A stretch of 64,000 nt of DNA from JADLHS01 sp044225555 (lineage in GTDB: Bacteria > Verrucomicrobiota > Verrucomicrobiia > Limisphaerales > JADLHS01): assembly GCA_044225555.1 (NCBI GenBank), contig JBGAIM010000004.1:372001-436000 (forward strand). The letters are read 5' to 3'. A model generated the notes under the pieces. The model saw only the letters and a program-made list of their open reading frames with translations, was not told where the DNA came from and did not search any database. The translations under genes were made by a program, and so were the position numbers. Positions 16,405 through 24,694 of the stretch are shown here, one piece after another; within the stretch, counting starts at the first letter, position 1; every line of letters starts with the position of its first letter.

Positions 16405-17646
16405 ATGAAAACCACGGGCAGATATGAAACCTCGAGCCCTTCCGCCAGACGGACCAACCGTCGCACGGCGGCACGGCCATTACGTTTTGCAGTTCAATGG
16501 ATGTTTATCTTTATGCTGGTTGCGACCGTTGCAACCGCGCAGGCTGACCCCTCCCAGTTGGGGGGCAAGCGCGGCGTCAACACCATGAATGCCAACCTCT
16601 ACCTCGGGGCGGGAACGGAACGCATCCTGGCCCTGGATCCAGCGGACCCGGACTACCTCACCAAATTGGTCGGCGCCGTAACTGCGGTTTACTATGAAAT
16701 ACTCGCCTCCCAACCACCGGTCCGCATTGGCGCTCTGGCCGATGAAATCGCCGCCCGTCAGCCGGATCTGGTCGCGGTGCAGGAAGCCACATTGATCCGC
16801 AATCAATCGCCTGGTGATCTCGTCCTCGGCGGGGCCAGTCCGGCCACCAACGTGGTGTTCGACTATCTCCAACTGCTCGTGGACTCGCTCGCGGCGCGCG
16901 GCGCGCATTATGCCGTGGCCGCCACCGCGCAGGAATGGGAGGTGGAAATGCCGATGCTCAACCTGCAAACCGGCACCCTCGACGACGTGCGCCAGACGGA
17001 TCGCGACGCGATTCTGGTCCGCACGGATTTGCCTCCGGGTCATCTGCGGGTGGCACATCCGCAAAGCGGTCATTTCACGAACGTCATTCAATTCCCCGCC
17101 CTCGGGCTATCCGTGGTGCGCGGTTGGTGCTCAGTGGATGTGTTCGTCCGTGGTGAAAAATTCCGTTACGTCTGCGCGCACCTTGAGGAGGAAACCTCAC
17201 CGGAAATCCAGATGCTCCAGGCGGTGGAACTCATGGATAGCCTGGATGCCGTTTGCCTGCCCGTCATCCTCTCCGGCGATTTCAACAGCGATCCGCTCCA
17301 TCGCACAGGGACGGAAACCTATGACGTATTTGGCGCGGCGGGTTTTGACGACGCTTGGGGCGAGTTGAACAAAGCAAATCCAGCCGGCGGGCTCACATGG
17401 GGGCACGATGAATTCCTGGCGGATCCCGGCGTGCCGTTTATCTGGCGACTGGACCTCATTCTGTTCCGCGGAAACGGCATCGCCCCGACTGATTCCGACG
17501 TGCTTGACCTCGGGCTGGGCCGGTCAGAACCGCCGTTGTGGGCCTCGGATCATGCCATGCTCACGGCGGACTTCCGGTTTGGGCAACTACACGCGCCAAA
17601 ACCGGCGTCACACTGGCCGAAGTTCCGCTCGCATTTCTGCCGCTGA
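16405..17646 (+). CDS. Secreted endonuclease/exonuclease/phosphatase-family hydrolase
   Basis: A 413-residue exported protein. A long basic leader precedes the signal helix (WMFIFMLVATVATAQA). The EEP fold follows, with its diagnostic motifs in order: TMNANLYLG, the metal-ligand glutamate in LVAVQEATL, the region around DRDAILVRTDLP, the GDFNSDP metal/phosphate motif, and the C-terminal SDHAML. The family covers DNases, sphingomyelinases and inositol phosphatases. Lack of a DNA-binding element and the extracytoplasmic location favour a lipid or small-molecule phosphodiesterase, but this is inference. The start at 16405 (after GGGAAAAACT) is preferred to a longer frame overlapping the lipoprotein gene. 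Confidence 0.85.
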   Translation: MKTTGRYETSSPSARRTNRRTAARPLRFAVQWMFIFMLVATVATAQADPSQLGGKRGVNTMNANLYLGAGTERILALDPADPDYLTKLVGAVTAVYYEILASQPPVRIGALADEIAARQPDLVAVQEATLIRNQSPGDLVLGGASPATNVVFDYLQLLVDSLAARGAHYAVAATAQEWEVEMPMLNLQTGTLDDVRQTDRDAILVRTDLPPGHLRVAHPQSGHFTNVIQFPALGLSVVRGWCSVDVFVRGEKFRYVCAHLEEETSPEIQMLQAVELMDSLDAVCLPVILSGDFNSDPLHRTGTETYDVFGAAGFDDAWGELNKANPAGGLTWGHDEFLADPGVPFIWRLDLILFRGNGIAPTDSDVLDLGLGRSEPPLWASDHAMLTADFRFGQLHAPKPASHWPKFRSHFCR

Positions 17647-17719
17647 GAAGCGATCAACAACTCGACTGCGGGTGGCGCCGCGGCAGTGCGCCACTCGTCA
17701 ACAATCAAACTCCCTGGAA

Positions 17720-17986
17720 ATGAACCGCGCCAAGCCAGCCACCCGCTGTATCCGGATGACGTGCCGGGTGCTGGGCGGCGCGCTTGTTCTACTGAGCGGA
17801 TGCACCAGTCGGGACGGCAGGATCCGCGACGTGCTACCTTGGAATCGGCCCGCGCCGCCGCCGTTAGGGACGTCCCACTGGCCGTGGTGGGCGTCCTGGT
17901 GGGGATCCGTTTATGAAGAGCAAGTGTGGTTGCGGGCACGGCACGGTTGCAAAGTTCGAAGAAACACACGAAAAGGTTCCCTATGA
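17720..17986 (+). CDS. Small tryptophan-rich putative lipoprotein
   Basis: An 88-residue frame beginning MNRAKPATRCIRMTCRV and continuing LGGALVLLSGCTSRDG, with a credible lipobox LLSG-C (Cys28). The mature part is short, W-rich (SHWPWWASWWGSVYEEQVW) and ends in a basic tail. Its stop overlaps the start of the following outer-membrane protein gene as ATGA, which suggests translational coupling and supports it being a real gene. No family is recognised, and the small size leaves some doubt. Confidence 0.55.
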   Translation: MNRAKPATRCIRMTCRVLGGALVLLSGCTSRDGRIRDVLPWNRPAPPPLGTSHWPWWASWWGSVYEEQVWLRARHGCKVRRNTRKGSL

Positions 17987-18654
17987 AAACAACAACGCGG
18001 TTGATTCTGGTCTCCACGGTTTGCCTGGCTTGGTCGGCATTTGGCGAGGAGGACTTTTCGCTGTCGAAGCGATGGCGCGGCCGGATTGATATTGGCGGGT
18101 CCCTCCCTCAAGACCCGAGCCTTTCGGAAATCGGCGGGCCGGTGACCGGCGGCGGCAAGATGGATTTGTCCGCGGGCATGCAGTTCGACCTCGCCCTTGA
18201 ATACCGCATCACGCCCTGGCTCAGCGTCGGCGGAGAATTGGGCTTCACCTTCAACGAAGTGAACTCGGTGGGCAATTGGTCCTATCCGGATTCCGCCCTC
18301 TCCCAGATGTCCATGATGGCCAATGTCATGGTCGAGTACCCGCGCGGGCGGCTTGTGCCGTTCGCGGGGGTGGGGGCGGGCGGGGTTTTCAGCAGCCTGA
18401 CCTTTGGCAATTACTACGACTATTACTACAGCGATTCCGACGGCGAAGGCACCGATTTCGCCCCGGCCTTCCAAGCATTCGCCGGTATCCGGTACGGGTT
18501 CGCGGAACAATGGAGTATCGGCGTCACCTATCGTTTCCTCGCCACAGCCAGTCAGGATTGGAATGTCGAATGGTGGAACGGCGCCAACTTTCGACTCGGC
18601 GTGGACAACGTCTGCATCCACTCCATTTGCCTGGTGATGACCGGAAGTTTTTAG
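17983..18654 (+). CDS. Outer-membrane beta-barrel protein
   Basis: A 223-residue exported protein with signal peptide MKTTTRLILVSTVCLAWSAFG. The mature chain alternates amphipathic strands with glycine-rich turns typical of eight-stranded barrels (MQFDLALEYRITPWLSVGGELGFTF, VMVEYPRGRLVPFAGVGAGGVF, AFQAFAGIRYGFAEQWSIGVTYRF), including an acidic Y/D loop (NYYDYYYSDSDGEGTD). The last strand ends in phenylalanine (LVMTGSF), as barrel substrates of the BAM machine do. It fits the small porin/OmpA-like barrel families; no peptidoglycan-binding domain is present. The start codon overlaps the small lipoprotein stop (ATGA), with AAAAGG seven bases upstream. Confidence 0.83.
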   Translation: MKTTTRLILVSTVCLAWSAFGEEDFSLSKRWRGRIDIGGSLPQDPSLSEIGGPVTGGGKMDLSAGMQFDLALEYRITPWLSVGGELGFTFNEVNSVGNWSYPDSALSQMSMMANVMVEYPRGRLVPFAGVGAGGVFSSLTFGNYYDYYYSDSDGEGTDFAPAFQAFAGIRYGFAEQWSIGVTYRFLATASQDWNVEWWNGANFRLGVDNVCIHSICLVMTGSF

Positions 18655-18759
18655 AACCGGTCAGCGCCAGCCTGGTCGCCACGGCGGGACTGAGTGTGAA
18701 TCATTGGGACCTGACGGGCGGGCGGCAGCGTGACGCGACAACGAAGCCAGGAGACGGAA

Positions 18760-21700
18760 TCAAAAATTAAGTCGCAGACTGATCGCGAGCGTCCGCCCGC
18801 GTGGCAGTGCCGCATGCAGGTTCAGGGGATTCAGCCGGTAATCCGTGTCGAAGAGATTCAGCAGACCGAAGCGCACCTCGGCATACCGGCGCGGGAGGCG
18901 GTAGCCCACCATCAAGTTGTGTTGCCAGAAATCCTCGTCGGGGTAGGCGGAATTGTTCTGGTGATACCAGTCCGATTCCCACTGCGCGAACACGCCGCTG
19001 CGGTGATGGAAATTCAACGACAAGCCCAGTTGCTGCAACGTCGCCCGCTCGCCAGCTTCCAGTTGGTCGAGGTTGATCGCCGCGTCGGGAATATCGGGAA
19101 ACTGCTGGTTCAATTCCGCCCGGCTCACCCGGTAGCGGGCGCCGAAGGAAAAGTTCTCGCCGAGCAACTGGCCGGCATAGGCGGCCAGGCTGCGTTCGCG
19201 AAAATCCAGCGTCTGGCGGGTGTTGGTGGCAGTGAAGGGAGCGATCAATTCGGCAAAACTGCTGAACGCGCCGACATCCCGGGAACCGTTTGACTCAAGT
19301 TGCTCCAGTTCGATCCCGAACCAAGTACCATGCGGGAGCGATTGATCGAAGCCCACACCCGCCGTTGTGAATTCCGTGCCGGGCACAAGACCGGCGACGC
19401 TCTCCGGAATCAAGCTGCGAAACGCCTGATTGAAACCGGCCACCTGCGTCGGTTCGAGGCGCACGCTGTTGTCGAAGTAAAGTCCACCGAGGGATTTCGC
19501 GTAGCTCCCGCGGAACAAACCGCGCTTCCAGGGCTCGAAGAGCAAACCCGCTTTCGGCGCCAGGAGTTCGCGCGCGGTTTCCCCGGTCTCGAAAGGCGGC
19601 AGATCGGCGTTATTGGGGAACGTCATGTGATCGTAGCTGACTCCCGCAATCAATCGGAGCGGGTCGAGAACCTGCCACGCGCCATAGGCGTAGGCGTTGC
19701 CGCGTTCGAGTGAACTGTTCACCTGTTGATCCAGCGCGGGCAGCGTGCGCGTCATCGCCGCCTGCGAATCCACGTCACCCGACTGCCAGCGTCCTCCGAC
19801 AATGAGCGAGTAACGAGGCGTCTCCCAGATTTGTTGGAGTTCCGCGGAATACAGCGTGAAGTCGCTGGCGAAGTTCAGGTCCACCGGTGGCAGCACCGGG
19901 CCGGATTGGACTTGAACAATCGGCGGGCCGAACAAACCGGTGTAGAGAAAGAGAATGTCCTTGTCCGGATCGTGCAACGACAACTGATCATTGAGCCGTG
20001 CGGCGAGGAACAAGGTATGACTGCCCGGCGCCCACGTGTGATGCCAGCCCGCATAGAGCGTCGGCTCCTGGCGCTCCTCGACATTGAATCCAGGCGTCGC
20101 GTTGGTCGGATCGAAATAGTTCGCCACGTCGCCCGCTTCCGCCTTGTAGTTGCCAATCTGAAAATACGCCTCGTCATTCGCCGTGATGCGTTGCTTGAGC
20201 GTGAGCATCAATTGACGCGTTTCCGACTGGCCGTTCGGTTGCTCGCCGTTGAGCTTTTCATACAAGGCGTCGAACGCATAGCTGAGTCCTCCGACCGTAC
20301 CGAAGACCGTGCCCACCTGCCGCCAATCGCCGTTGCTGCCGTATTGTGTGAGGGAACTCACCCCCACGGGGCGCGGATCGAAGAACTGGAGGTGCTCCTG
20401 TTCGGAGAGCAGTTGCGAAAGATTACCGCCGCCCGGCGGAGCCAACAGGTTCGCCACCAGCAGTTCGCTTTGCCGCGCCGTCTCCATCCGCAGATCAAAA
20501 CTGTTCGCGCTCTGAATCGCCTGATAACTGTCGGCTAAAAACAGGTGGCCGGAGAAGTTCTCATAGCTCTCGGTAACCGCGCGGACAGCGGTGTGATGGC
20601 TGACTTCGGGCAGGCCCGCGTCGGCGTAGATCGCCGCGAGGTTGGCACTGCGCACGGAGCGATCCTCGTCGAGCAGAAGTTGCGAACGGAAGATGGCCCG
20701 GTTGTCATTGAGGTCCGCCGAGTGCTCGAGACTGCGAATGGCTTCGTTGAGGCGGTTGTGTTGCCACAAGTCCAAAGCGGAATAGAGCCAGGCGGTTGGA
20801 TCATTGGGATCAAGTTGTTCGGCCAGATGGAACTCTTTCTGAGCCGCTTTGGAATCCCCAAGTTCGCTGGAGGCCTTGCCGAGGTAGGCGCGGAACAACC
20901 CGCGCTGCGGCTCCAAAGCGGCGGCGACTTGCAGCTCCGTCAAGGCCGCGGTGAACTGCCGCTCGCGCATCAAGCAAAGGCCGCTACCCAACCAGGCCGG
21001 GCCGAAGGCAGCATCGAGTTCGCGCGCCTGGTCGAAAGCCATCAGGGCGGCCCGTGTCGCACCTTGATCCAGGAAAATGAAACCTTGCAAGGCGTGCGCC
21101 GGCGCCAGCCGGGGCGACAACTTCAGCGCGCGCTTGAGTTCAGCCAAAGCCGGGCGGCGATTGCCAAAGGCGAACTCCAGATCCGCCAGCCGGGCAGAAG
21201 CGAATCCGAACTGTGGCGCCAAGCCAACCGCTTGCCTCGCTGCCTCCCGCGCACCATTCAAATCGGTGCGCGCTTGGAGTGTGTAGGTGCGCGCCAGCAG
21301 TTCGCTGCTGGTCCGCGCCGGATTTAGCGGCGACCCTCCCCGGCCCCTTTGATCGCCGCGAACCACGGCGATCAATTCCTCCAACGCCAGTCGGCCTTCA
21401 GCCTCATTCGACACCAGGGCAAGTAAAGCCTCTGCAACCGCAACCCGACCGACCGCGAGTTCGAGTTGGGCGCGCATTGTGATTGGACCCCCGCCTGTGC
21501 CCAGACCTTCCGGCCAGGCAGCGAGGGCCGCTACCAGGTCACCGGAGTGGTACTTCTCCAGTACATCCTTCAACGCGACCTGTTCGCTGGCTTCGAGGTG
21601 CAAATCGTCCGGGTTGATGACCGCCGGATAGTAGAGCGCCCACTGGATGACGGCGTTCGCATTGACCAGTGCAGTTATCTGCGCGGGCTGGCCCGGAGCC

Positions 21701-22245
21701 AATCGCAAGTCCTCGCCGCGTTGAAGCGCAACTTCACCCTCGCTGGTGTTCAAGGCCACCGCGCCATCAATCAACGCGAGATGGACGCCCGCGTCAGCTT
21801 CCGCCACTTCGAGCAGGAACTCCGTCCCGCGAATCGCTCCGGCGGCAAGGGGCGTATCGAATTCCACGTCAGCGGGCTTCTCGCGATTGAAGAAAAAAAT
21901 CGAGCCGCCGGGCAGGCCGAACCGCTTTTTCTCCGCGCGACGCGGCGGCAGGATCTCCAGCGTTGTGCGTTCACTGAGGCGGATGACGCTGCGGTCGGAG
22001 AGTTGGACGGCGGCGCGGCTTTGGACCCGCGTGCGGACCTTGTCGCCGGGTTGCAGCACGAGGCCGTTGGTGGCGACGTTCCAGTTTGTGCCCCCGCCAG
22101 AGTTGAACTCAACCTGTCCCGCCGCTTCGATAACGCGACTCAGCAAGCTGGTCTGGGCGCGGGCAGGCGGCGGATTCGAGGATTGCGCGTGCGCAACCCC
22201 GATTACGAGTGCATAGAAACATCCCAGGAAACAAAGCCGCTGCAC
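18760..22245 (-). CDS. FecR-domain / TPR / outer-membrane barrel fusion
   Basis: A 1161-residue exported protein with three parts. After a signal peptide (QRLCFLGCFYALVIGVAHA) comes a FecR-type domain (about 32-182: VLQPGDKVRTRVQSRAAVQL, then AAGAIRGTEFLLEV). A tetratricopeptide array follows (about 315-550: SARLADLEFAFGNRRPALAE, HALQGFIFLDQGATRAALM). The last 530 residues are a TonB-receptor-like barrel ending ISLRLNF. No plug domain or TonB box is evident. The only start directly before the signal peptide is the GTG at 22243-22245; upstream ATG starts would add about 100 residues of poor sequence. It lies 390 bp after the 22636-24423 gene, and that gap holds a GTTCCG palindrome. The combination suggests a periplasmic sensor or assembly module on an outer-membrane channel; this is inference. 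Confidence 0.82.
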   Translation of the reverse strand: MQRLCFLGCFYALVIGVAHAQSSNPPPARAQTSLLSRVIEAAGQVEFNSGGGTNWNVATNGLVLQPGDKVRTRVQSRAAVQLSDRSVIRLSERTTLEILPPRRAEKKRFGLPGGSIFFFNREKPADVEFDTPLAAGAIRGTEFLLEVAEADAGVHLALIDGAVALNTSEGEVALQRGEDLRLAPGQPAQITALVNANAVIQWALYYPAVINPDDLHLEASEQVALKDVLEKYHSGDLVAALAAWPEGLGTGGGPITMRAQLELAVGRVAVAEALLALVSNEAEGRLALEELIAVVRGDQRGRGGSPLNPARTSSELLARTYTLQARTDLNGAREAARQAVGLAPQFGFASARLADLEFAFGNRRPALAELKRALKLSPRLAPAHALQGFIFLDQGATRAALMAFDQARELDAAFGPAWLGSGLCLMRERQFTAALTELQVAAALEPQRGLFRAYLGKASSELGDSKAAQKEFHLAEQLDPNDPTAWLYSALDLWQHNRLNEAIRSLEHSADLNDNRAIFRSQLLLDEDRSVRSANLAAIYADAGLPEVSHHTAVRAVTESYENFSGHLFLADSYQAIQSANSFDLRMETARQSELLVANLLAPPGGGNLSQLLSEQEHLQFFDPRPVGVSSLTQYGSNGDWRQVGTVFGTVGGLSYAFDALYEKLNGEQPNGQSETRQLMLTLKQRITANDEAYFQIGNYKAEAGDVANYFDPTNATPGFNVEERQEPTLYAGWHHTWAPGSHTLFLAARLNDQLSLHDPDKDILFLYTGLFGPPIVQVQSGPVLPPVDLNFASDFTLYSAELQQIWETPRYSLIVGGRWQSGDVDSQAAMTRTLPALDQQVNSSLERGNAYAYGAWQVLDPLRLIAGVSYDHMTFPNNADLPPFETGETARELLAPKAGLLFEPWKRGLFRGSYAKSLGGLYFDNSVRLEPTQVAGFNQAFRSLIPESVAGLVPGTEFTTAGVGFDQSLPHGTWFGIELEQLESNGSRDVGAFSSFAELIAPFTATNTRQTLDFRERSLAAYAGQLLGENFSFGARYRVSRAELNQQFPDIPDAAINLDQLEAGERATLQQLGLSLNFHHRSGVFAQWESDWYHQNNSAYPDEDFWQHNLMVGYRLPRRYAEVRFGLLNLFDTDYRLNPLNLHAALPRGRTLAISLRLNF

Positions 22246-22635
22246 GGTTCGATGATGCGACAGATACGGCGGAAAATGAACTCCGAAATTCCGCGAGGCC
22301 TTCCTCCGAAATGGCAAACCTCGCAACGCGCTCGACTTTTTCTCCGGTCGCCTCCCGGCATCGGGACTCGGGCGTATGGGCACGACAGACGGTGCACCCG
22401 GCTCACCAAACTGAACGACGAGACGGATTGAAACGTCGCGACCGCGTTTCGTTGCTCGATGGTGCGTGATGGCCGGTTTCACTCTGGTTTCGGCGAGCGC
22501 CGTGCTGGACGGCAGTTCGCCAACGGATTCCAAGCAGTCCTTCTGCCAACGCAATTTTTGGGAGCAAACCAGCGGAAGTGAGGCATGCGGGGCGATGGCT
22601 TGTTCCGCGGGCGGAACACGGACTCCGACCAGACG
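22246..22635. other. 390-bp intergenic region with one palindrome
   Basis: It separates two minus-strand genes. I find no credible gene in it. Its notable content is the perfect palindrome at 22601-22618. The remainder shows no strong hairpin or promoter I can defend. Confidence 0.6.
22601..22618 (-). promoter_or_regulatory. GTTCCG-N4-CGGAAC palindrome, copy 1
   Basis: TGTTCCGCGGGCGGAACA is a perfect inverted repeat. It lies 18 bp beyond the stop of the 22636-24423 gene and about 357 bp before the FecR-fusion start, so it could be either a 3' stem or an upstream operator. It is one of at least seven related sites in the window. Confidence 0.6.
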
Positions 22636-24423
22636 CTATTCCACCCGCACGCGGTAGAATCTTGTCCCCAGATTTCCGACATTGAAGTAATTGGTCAGCC
22701 CGTTACCGACGAATGAACCGGGCCAGGGAATCCAGCCTCCCGCAATGTTGGTGCTCTGCTCGATGGTGTAGGTCTGCCCGGAAAATGTGGCGAAGCTCAA
22801 CTGCATTCCATTGGCGAGGCGAGTTAGCAGGCATTCCGGCGCGACGACGACCTTCAGCGCGAAGGTACCGGAAGCCGTGCCGACATCGTTGCTCACCGTG
22901 AAGGAGTAATTGCCCGTGTGGGTGTTGGTCACGTTGACCAGTACGAGCGCGGGAGCAATTTGCCCGGGTTGCAACACATTGTCCTTCCGCCACGAAAAAC
23001 CGAGGGGCAGACTACCGGTAACCGGCGCCGTGAGAACAACGGTCGAACCCGCGGCTACCGTGCGGGGTTGCGGCGTGCCCGTAAGGGTGGGCGGTTGCGG
23101 CAATTCCGTGGCGTTGAGATTGTAATTCAACCACGCGGTGCCGGACGCGCCGTTGACCCCGGCCACCACCACTATGTACTGGCGCGACTTGACCACCGGC
23201 ACACGCACGCGCGACGGGCCGTTGGTGCCAAAGCTGTCGTTGGCGCAGTCAAGGGGGATCAGGTCCTGATATCCAACGAGCGCTCCGTTGAAGGTATAAA
23301 CTTCCATGACGGTGTCGTACGTGCTCCCCAAGGTGTCGAGCGTTACGGTGCCGTTGGTGGGAGGCTGATAGTAAAGCCAGTAGGACTTGCCCCCCGCGAC
23401 CCCGCAGTGCGGCGGTTCATTGGTGTCCACGACGGCGTAGGTGGTGTTGAAGATCTGGCTGCCGTTGTAACCCCTGAGCAGACCCGCTCCAGCCCCCCCG
23501 TTGACAACAATACCACCGCCAAACGCGGCTGCCGCCGGCTTCGCCCCGAATGACAATCCGTCGCCGCCAATCAGCGGGGTTGAGGACGAATCGAGGATTT
23601 TAGCCTGGGCCAGAGTGTTCGACGCGCCGTCGGTGTTGATCTGAATCTCCGTCGGCACGGAGAAGAACCGCAGGCCGCCGTTGAAGGAGATTCGCAGCTT
23701 GTAACGGCCCACGTTGGTGCTTTGAAAATTGGGAATGATCAGATTGGTCGTGGTGACAGCCAGATCGGTGTCGTTGAAAACCCACTTGAGCTGGCCGTTG
23801 GCCGCGTTGGTGACGTTCACGGAGAGCGAGACGGTATCCCCCACATTCACCGAGCGATCCGGGGGAGAACTCAGGATTTGCGCCGGGAGCACAGGCAGGG
23901 GATTGAACTCCCAGCGGAATTCCACCTTGCCCACCGCCCCATAGTATCCGTCCACCGCGATCTCATAGCGCTCCCCCGCCAGCACGCCGAATTCAATCTC
24001 GCTCTCATGCTCGAACCCCTCGGAATCGTCGGCGCGTGACACTTCGCGCAGGTCGGCAAACGTCGAACCGTTCGCATTCGTAAGCTGATAGGCGGAGAGC
24101 AAGGTGTCGAACCGGCTGGTTTCGGTCTTGAACTGCACGACCCCGTTGGTTGGCGCGATCCACGAGATCCAGAGCGAATGTCCGCCGGGTTTGCCACCGT
24201 GCTGGGGTTCACCGACTTCAAAAGTCGCATCGCTGTTGCTACGCTCGATTTGCCCGTTGACACTGAGGATGGTCTCGCGGTTGGTGAAGAAATCCTGAAG
24301 CGTCTGTCCGCTGGCCGGAGCGATGAAAATCCACAACCCCAGCCCGAGCGTTATCAACAGGGCAAAGCCCTGCCGCCTGCCGTGGCAGGAACATATCCCG
24401 GCTTGAGATTCAAGAGTTCGCAT
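22636..24423 (-). CDS. Secreted Ig-domain surface protein
   Basis: A 595-residue exported protein of unknown function. An extended signal peptide (GFALLITLGLGLWIFIAPASGQ) is followed by two copies of a domain with S-x-W-x-x-x-PP/APTNG-x-V, then F/LDTL or STYDT and an ADD/ANDS acid cluster (about 65-165 and 335-445). This resembles pre-peptidase C-terminal or similar beta-sandwich domains. Between and after them lie Ig-like domains (DRSVNVGDTVSLSVNV; RTVAAGSTVVLTAPV with TGNYSFTVSNDVG). The last 65 residues are the recurrent C-terminal module ending GTRFYRVRVE. No catalytic motif is seen. The 5' side holds palindrome copy 2 (133 bp upstream) and the 80-bp dispersed repeat. Confidence 0.8.
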   Translation of the reverse strand: MRTLESQAGICSCHGRRQGFALLITLGLGLWIFIAPASGQTLQDFFTNRETILSVNGQIERSNSDATFEVGEPQHGGKPGGHSLWISWIAPTNGVVQFKTETSRFDTLLSAYQLTNANGSTFADLREVSRADDSEGFEHESEIEFGVLAGERYEIAVDGYYGAVGKVEFRWEFNPLPVLPAQILSSPPDRSVNVGDTVSLSVNVTNAANGQLKWVFNDTDLAVTTTNLIIPNFQSTNVGRYKLRISFNGGLRFFSVPTEIQINTDGASNTLAQAKILDSSSTPLIGGDGLSFGAKPAAAAFGGGIVVNGGAGAGLLRGYNGSQIFNTTYAVVDTNEPPHCGVAGGKSYWLYYQPPTNGTVTLDTLGSTYDTVMEVYTFNGALVGYQDLIPLDCANDSFGTNGPSRVRVPVVKSRQYIVVVAGVNGASGTAWLNYNLNATELPQPPTLTGTPQPRTVAAGSTVVLTAPVTGSLPLGFSWRKDNVLQPGQIAPALVLVNVTNTHTGNYSFTVSNDVGTASGTFALKVVVAPECLLTRLANGMQLSFATFSGQTYTIEQSTNIAGGWIPWPGSFVGNGLTNYFNVGNLGTRFYRVRVE

Positions 24424-24553
24424 TTGCTACCGCGCCAGCATGACACAAAACTGCCATGTTGGCGTGGATTTTCTTTAGCAACCCTTCTGCCAGCTAACAA
24501 ATGGCCTTGTTTTTCGCGAATTCAGCCCGCGAGCCATGGGCCGTTCCGGTCAA

Positions 24554-24573
24554 TTGTTCCGTTGGCGGAACAA
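24554..24573 (-). promoter_or_regulatory. GTTCCG-N4-CGGAAC palindrome, copy 2
   Basis: TTGTTCCG (24554-24561) and CGGAACAA (24566-24573) are perfect 8-bp arms around TTGG. The site is about 131 bp upstream of the 22636-24423 start and 25 bp from the dispersed repeat at 24598. It is the longest-armed copy seen. Confidence 0.65.
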
Positions 24574-24597
24574 ATACCCGGCCGGCGACTCAAATCA

Positions 24598-24677
24598 AAG
24601 GTCAGGGTGCGGTCTTCAAACCTGGAGAGCCGCTCGTAGCACAAGGCGTGGGCAAGAACACGCGCACCTTGACCAAA
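24598..24677. repeat. 80-bp palindromic dispersed repeat, copy A
   Basis: It begins AAGGTCAGGGTGCG and ends CGCGCACCTTGACCAAA. The ends are inverted (12 positions, one mismatch), and the centre contains CTGGAGAGC. It matches copy B at 27218-27298, with near-identical ends and a diverged centre. It starts 17 bp beyond the stop of the cytochrome gene. Confidence 0.75.
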
Positions 24678-24694
24678 TCTCCTACCGCCGCCGC

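Noticed and set aside
22601..22618. The TGTTC...GAACA palindromes as LexA (SOS) boxes
   Set aside because: The inner bases are fixed as CCG/CGG and the half-site spacing is eight bases between TGTTC and GAACA, longer than SOS boxes I know. The neighbouring genes are not DNA-repair genes.
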